10,580 nt of DNA from an uncultured Aquimarina sp. (GTDB lineage Bacteria; Bacteroidota; Bacteroidia; Flavobacteriales; Flavobacteriaceae). The DNA lies in NCBI GenBank assembly GCA_937958735.1, contig CALGNG010000258.1, positions 1-10,580 on the forward strand. The letters run 5' to 3'. The notes under the pieces are model-generated. The model saw only the letters and a list, made by a program, of their open reading frames with translations, was not told where the DNA came from and ran no database searches. Positions 7,401 through 10,580 of the stretch are shown here, piece after piece. The position numbers were made by a program, and so were the translations under genes. Numbering within the stretch: position 1 is the first letter of the stretch; every line of letters starts with the position of its first letter.

Positions 7401-7884
7401 CTAATTCAGAATTAAAAACAGAGTTTTGGTTGTTTCCTAAAGTAATACCTCTAGAGATGCTACCACTTGTAGAGAGTCCATCGAAAAAAGAGATACTATT
7501 TTTAAAGTTGGGTTGCGTTAATTTATAAAAGGATAAAGCTTTAGTGTTTTTAGGTAAAATAAGTTCTTTGTCCAGTAACTGGTATTTTTGGGTAAGAAAC
7601 TGTGGGTATTTTAAATAAGAAACAGTTAAAGAATCTGTAGCTATTTGCGTAGGCTTTAGGTATAACTCCGCTTTAGCAAAATCTACATTGTATAAGGAAG
7701 TATCTAATTCTTGTTTGTTTTTTAAATAAACTTTAAACTTTTCGGGTTGGATACTAACCGAATCTATAGAAATAGTATCGGTAACCTTAATTGTTTTGGA
7801 ACGTTCCAAAGAAGGTATATTTTGGGTGTGTCCTAAATAGCTGATTAATAGGAAACATAAGTAAAGTACAATGTTTATTCGCAT
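4459..7884 (-). CDS. large uncharacterised outer-membrane beta-barrel protein
   Basis: An 1141-residue exported protein of unknown function, predicted to be in the outer membrane. A signal peptide is clear: MRINIVLYLCFLLISYLGHTQ, with cleavage likely near residue 21. I chose this ATG because the in-frame ATG at 7929 would put 15 residues ahead of it. The N-terminal 130 residues look like a soluble beta domain. A conserved-looking block follows (SGSISRGITLGNNQNS 140-155, DSNIPVQQGG 181-190, SLDEFDQIFIEL 194-205), then a module YINGLALTRGENNDYIIDY (298-316). From about 560 on, alternating polar/hydrophobic strands with aromatic residues end in QLRAFF, a terminal Phe typical of barrels. DFNGDGIQD (829-837) resembles a calcium-binding loop. 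I recall similar flavobacterial proteins with this WIDFNGDGIQ...FIRV...QVFI segment, and a faint likeness to SprA-type repeats, but no assigned role. It is the last gene after DUF4301, 97 bp downstream. Confidence 0.78.
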   Translation of the reverse strand: MRINIVLYLCFLLISYLGHTQNIPSLERSKTIKVTDTISIDSVSIQPEKFKVYLKNKQELDTSLYNVDFAKAELYLKPTQIATDSLTVSYLKYPQFLTQKYQLLDKELILPKNTKALSFYKLTQPNFKNSISFFDGLSTSGSISRGITLGNNQNSVFNSELDLQLSGKLSQNITLRASLQDSNIPVQQGGFSQSLDEFDQIFIELQSKNWGVRAGDIQLSEQESIFATFTKKLQGLSANATINGANSDTNIYASGALVRGVFNQSNIQGQEGNQGPYKLIGQNGELFVLIVSGSETVYINGLALTRGENNDYIIDYNAGEIRFNPTFPITSDMRIVVEYQVTQSNFARIFGLSGASYKSDKLQLQAFIYNENDLKDQTLQQSLTDEQKLILSNAGDNPERAIASSATPDTFADNKTLYKNIGTETNPIFEFTNAEEDRDEPLFNVRFTEVPPNTGNYILANANVTNRIFAFVNPLNGIPQGNFEPIIRLNAPNKLQLAVIKASYQPNNKTAINFEFAGSNNDLNLFSDANDSDNTGGALHVDFSQNIFKKGNWNAKVNSGVDYVDAKFRNIEGLYNVEFNRDWNLDINFIPSNQVFIKSYFDLSKNINNAFNYGLEYLNFSDQYKGARHLISAKFQHNRWKWNQNTSLLSTNSTTSKSTFLRNASHINYTHKKFWTGAKFLTEANEEKNKDSNDLTPISQRFKSYEAYTGLGDSTAVYTKIGYRYRVNDSLLNKKLDRVTTSNTLYLDSKLVENDKSQLSFFINYRELKDVRETEKEKNLNSRLIYRQRLWKNKIQWNTLIETQSGTLAQQEFTFIEVDASQGQYTWIDFNGDGIQDLQEFEISPFLDQATFIRVLLPRQVFIQTYQNKLSQQLNWNFSSFQNSNNTFQKYLSHFHNQTSYIIDRSVRQENNNLNLNIFKNSNQDLGLNSNLRNSLFFNRGKQRYSTTYNYLNTQNNSLLVTGRQSSRLRSNRLNFTHKVKESWLFDIQTESSSNTSETENTPNRNFTIKEKSGQPKISYLLSKQSSVSLAYEFSSKKNTEGEKENLSQQRFTTSFRFANKQNATFTGSFDWFENKFDGNTFSPVSFQILEGLEPGTNFTWNILAQKKLTKFLELNLNYSGRKSESSNTIHTGSVQLRAFF

Positions 7885-7914
7885 TCCTTTTCCAAACAAT
7901 GGTTTAAAAATAAC

Positions 7915-7923
7915 GCAAACTAC
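7915..7923 (-). promoter_or_regulatory. weak -7-like element upstream of the barrel-protein gene
   Basis: The minus strand reads GTAGTTTGC here, which resembles TAnnTTTG but with one base missing between TA and TTTG. No well-spaced TTG is present. If used, transcription would start downstream of the ATG at 7929, consistent with the chosen start at 7884. The gene may instead rely on read-through from DUF4301. Confidence 0.2.
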
Positions 7924-7981
7924 GTACAAGTATTGAGTTTAGCACCTTGTAATCCTTAAAAACTACTTGTAAATTTAGTCT

Positions 7982-9547
7982 TTAAAACATTTTTACTTGA
8001 TGCGCAGATTTTAATAAATCGTTAACCGATTTTACGGGGTTAAAAGTAATTAGTGGTACTTCTACAAAAATACTAATCCATTTTGCCATAGCTCCATTCC
8101 AAAGCCCAGGTAATTCTAAGGCTTTTACTTGGTGGCCTCGTATTGTTTTTTTGGTAATAAAACCAGCATTTTCGTCTACAAAATCTAGTAAATTAAATTT
8201 TTGATTTTTGTAATCTTTCATTCCGCATACCAAATCCACAGGATTAAAATGGGTAGAGTTTTTCATTATCTTTAATTGGGTAGGGTTGGATAAATCCACC
8301 TGTGCACTTTCTATAATTTGTAATTCGGAGTGTCCTCGGTCGTTTTTAATCCAAAAAGGTCCCCCTCCAGGTTCCCCTTCGTTCTTTACCATTCCACAGA
8401 CACGAATAGGTCTATTTAAAACATCTTTTAGGTAGGCAAGCTTGTATTTTTCAGAAAACTTAAAGAAGTCTATGGGCATGTTTATATTTAATTCGTTCTG
8501 AAGAAAGTAGCTAATATCGTGCAATCCATTTTCGTCGGGAATAGAAGCCTCTATAGATTCTAGTATAGAAAATATTTTAGTTTGTGTATCTAATAGTTTT
8601 CCAGCCAAAGCTTTTTTATAAATAGCCAGTTCTTCTTGATATTTTCTAACGACTACGTTATCTATGTTTTTAATAAAAACAAGATCCGCGTCAATATCAT
8701 TTAAGTTTTCGATAAGTGCTCCGTGTCCTCCAGGTCTAAAAAATAGCGAGCCATCGTCGTTCCTAAAAGGTTTGTTATTAGGGGTAACAGCTATGGTATC
8801 GGTAAATTCTTTTTGGGTAGAGTAGGAGATATCAAAAGTAGTATGTGTTTTGTCTTCGACAATTTTACGAATATTATCAAACTCTTCTTTAAAGCGATTT
8901 AGATGTTCTTTAGAAACTGTAAAATGTAAGGCTGCCTTACTATCTATAGTGCTATAACTTACCGCTTCGTTTAAGTGTTCTCCAAAAGCAGTACGAATTC
9001 CGCTATTTTTGTATTTATGAAAAGGTAATAAACCCTTAGGGTATGCTCCGTAGTTAAGCCCTTTATTATTTCTAAGCATTGTTTTTACAAACACATAAAA
9101 CTGTTTCCCTTCGCTAAGTTCGTCAAAGTTGGGGTAGTTTTTTTTAGTTGCTTCAAAAACAATATCATAGAATGGAAATTTCTCTAAACCAATAAGAAAT
9201 AATCTTATAGCAGTAGCCTTTTCGTAATTTAGGTAAGAATTTAGACTTTCGCTTTTATAATTATATCCTTCTAAAAATTTGTAAAACTCTTTAAACATAC
9301 GTGTAGCCGCACCCGATGCAGGTACAAACTTAACTACAGCTAGGTTTTGTATGTGTTTTTCGTAGGACTTAGCAAACTTTTGTAGTTCCTCTTCATTAAA
9401 ATTAAGAATGCCATTACCTATGGTAGCAGCATCTCTTAGACTAACAAAAGGAATTTCTCTTTTGAAAATTTCTATTTGCTTAGATATCCTTTTTTGTGTT
9501 AAGCCCTTATCCTTAATCTGTTGCTTATCTGCCTCTGTAAATTGCAC
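7982..9547 (-). CDS. DUF4301 family protein, nucleotidyltransferase-like
   Basis: A 521-residue cytoplasmic protein of the DUF4301 family, found mainly in Bacteroidota and without an assigned reaction. Recognisable blocks (numbered from the GTG) are: IEIFKREIPFVSLRDAATIGNGI (26-48), KFVPASGAATRMFKEF (73-88), FFRPGGHGALIENL (269-282), VFIKNIDNV (290-298), GEPGGGPFW (391-399), STHFNPVDLVCG (431-442) and LPGLWNGAMAKW (479-490). The PASGAATRM loop, GGHG and KNIDN together recall UDP-sugar pyrophosphorylases and related sugar nucleotidyltransferases; that link is my inference. Start choice: the frame has no ATG near its beginning. GTG at 9547 gives MQFTEADKQQI, close to the M-x-x-TE-x-D start I recall for the family, whereas TTG at 9589 adds 14 unlikely residues. 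It lies 55 bp after the phosphopantetheinyl transferase gene and 97 bp before the barrel-protein gene. Confidence 0.85.
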   Translation of the reverse strand: MQFTEADKQQIKDKGLTQKRISKQIEIFKREIPFVSLRDAATIGNGILNFNEEELQKFAKSYEKHIQNLAVVKFVPASGAATRMFKEFYKFLEGYNYKSESLNSYLNYEKATAIRLFLIGLEKFPFYDIVFEATKKNYPNFDELSEGKQFYVFVKTMLRNNKGLNYGAYPKGLLPFHKYKNSGIRTAFGEHLNEAVSYSTIDSKAALHFTVSKEHLNRFKEEFDNIRKIVEDKTHTTFDISYSTQKEFTDTIAVTPNNKPFRNDDGSLFFRPGGHGALIENLNDIDADLVFIKNIDNVVVRKYQEELAIYKKALAGKLLDTQTKIFSILESIEASIPDENGLHDISYFLQNELNINMPIDFFKFSEKYKLAYLKDVLNRPIRVCGMVKNEGEPGGGPFWIKNDRGHSELQIIESAQVDLSNPTQLKIMKNSTHFNPVDLVCGMKDYKNQKFNLLDFVDENAGFITKKTIRGHQVKALELPGLWNGAMAKWISIFVEVPLITFNPVKSVNDLLKSAHQVKMF

Positions 9548-9602
9548 TTCGAGTTGTATTTTATGTCTGTGTATAACGCAATATAGCAAAACTTAAAGAC
9601 AA

Positions 9603-10238
9603 TTAATAGCTGTTCGACGAAGCGAAAACACAAATAAAATCTCTAAAGTGTATAATGTCAATAGAATAAAAGTCAACTTTTGTTAAATAATTAACACTTG
9701 CCACAGTAAGAGGGTTATTATTTACTATGGGAGCCACATCTATATGCTGCTTAAAACTTAATCCAGGGGTACCATAAAGTTTGTATATAGATTCTTTAGC
9801 GCCCCATATAGCAGTGAGTATATCAATAGGATTATCGCTGTTATTTACATACTCCATTTCTTTATTCGAAGTAAATTTTGGCGCTATTTTTAAGATCTTA
9901 TTACGTTTCTTTTCAATATCAATTCCCACTGGAGTATCGCTAAAGATAACCGCAGCATAATTGTAAGAATGTGTAATAGATACTTGTAAACCATCGCTTA
10001 AACTAGGTTTCCCTTCGGAGGAGTAAGTTAGGTCCATATCGCTATATTGGGCAATAGCCAATATGTGGCGTACACTAAGGTAAGCCCTACGGTGTAGCTC
10101 CGATTTCATACTACGTATACGGTTGGTAGAATTTTCTCCTAATACTATTCCTTTGGACAATTCCTCTTCGGACTCTGTAATTTCCCAAATTAATACATGG
10201 GTAGAGTCGTTAACTGCAATGCTTTTATAAAGTGGCAT
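9603..10238 (-). CDS. 4'-phosphopantetheinyl transferase (Sfp/HetI superfamily)
   Basis: This enzyme moves the 4'-phosphopantetheine group from coenzyme A onto a serine of a carrier protein, turning apo-ACP into holo-ACP in the cytoplasm. The 211-residue, two-lobed length fits the Sfp/HetI group rather than the shorter AcpS. Motifs present are: GKPSLSDGLQVSITHS (76-91; His90-Ser91 contact the CoA phosphate in Sfp), VGIDIEKK (104-111) with Mg ligands Asp107 and Glu109, and WGAKESIYKLYG (145-156) with Glu149 and Lys148. All key residues are intact. AcpP at 226-459 is a plausible substrate if this is the cell's general transferase; no AcpS or secondary-metabolite gene is in the window. It is divergent from ahcY (115 bp between starts) and heads a probable minus-strand unit with DUF4301. 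A TATTTTGG element (10279-10286, minus) may be its -7 box. Confidence 0.93.
   Translation of the reverse strand: MPLYKSIAVNDSTHVLIWEITESEEELSKGIVLGENSTNRIRSMKSELHRRAYLSVRHILAIAQYSDMDLTYSSEGKPSLSDGLQVSITHSYNYAAVIFSDTPVGIDIEKKRNKILKIAPKFTSNKEMEYVNNSDNPIDILTAIWGAKESIYKLYGTPGLSFKQHIDVAPIVNNNPLTVASVNYLTKVDFYSIDIIHFRDFICVFASSNSY

Positions 10239-10580
<342 letters not shown>

Noticed and set aside
7885..7929. Upstream ATG for the barrel protein at 7929
   Set aside because: It would place 15 extra residues in front of a clean signal peptide, and a -7-like element lies within this stretch.
9548..9589. TTG start for DUF4301 at 9589
   Set aside because: It adds 14 residues (MLYCVIHRHKIQLE) that do not resemble the family's N-terminus, while GTG at 9547 yields a family-like start.
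9408..9596. Plus-strand open frame of 62 codons over the start of DUF4301
   Set aside because: Antisense to conserved DUF4301 N-terminal blocks; its apparent hydrophobic, Cys-rich product has no start signal or family likeness.

Overview
The window looks like chromosomal housekeeping DNA from a member of the Bacteroidota, most likely a marine-type Flavobacteriaceae. The DNA is AT-rich, with A/T-ending codons and few Shine-Dalgarno sequences. Several intergenic gaps carry the Bacteroidota-type -7 promoter element TAnnTTTG. The gene neighbourhood (fabF-acpP divergent from purN, purN next to a viroplasmin-type rnhA, and a DUF4301 gene) is as I remember it from flavobacterial genomes. I see no rRNA, tRNA, CRISPR array, insertion sequence or prophage module.

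Layout: (1) 1-459, minus strand: the start of fabF and all of acpP, a fatty-acid synthesis pair. (2) 711-3903, plus strand: purN (purine synthesis), a possible 24-residue membrane peptide, rnhA (RNase H with an N-terminal viroplasmin domain), a small DUF2062-like membrane protein, and thiL (last step of thiamine diphosphate synthesis), whose promoter lies directly on its start codon. (3) 3917-4174, minus strand: a small cysteine-rich probable zinc-ribbon protein, convergent with thiL. (4) 4377-4435: a perfect 28-bp-stem hairpin followed by a T-run on the minus strand, read as the terminator of the next unit. (5) 4459-10238, minus strand: a probable three-gene unit transcribed as phosphopantetheinyl transferase, then a DUF4301 protein, then a large uncharacterised outer-membrane beta-barrel protein. 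(6) 10354 to the window end, plus strand: the start of ahcY (S-adenosylhomocysteine hydrolase), divergent from the transferase.

How the genes fit together: the transferase at 9603-10238 is the type of enzyme that converts apo-acyl carrier protein to its active form, and its likely substrate AcpP and the AcpP client FabF lie at the other end of the window. PurN, ThiL and AhcY are independent one-carbon, cofactor and methyl-cycle enzymes. The least understood part is the DUF4301/outer-membrane pair, which appears co-transcribed and has no assigned function.

I did not find a clearly new multi-gene system. The points most worth following up are the DUF4301 protein with its non-ATG start, the large barrel protein with an internal calcium-loop-like motif, the apparently leaderless thiL promoter, the 24-codon membrane ORF ahead of rnhA, and the long hairpin terminator.
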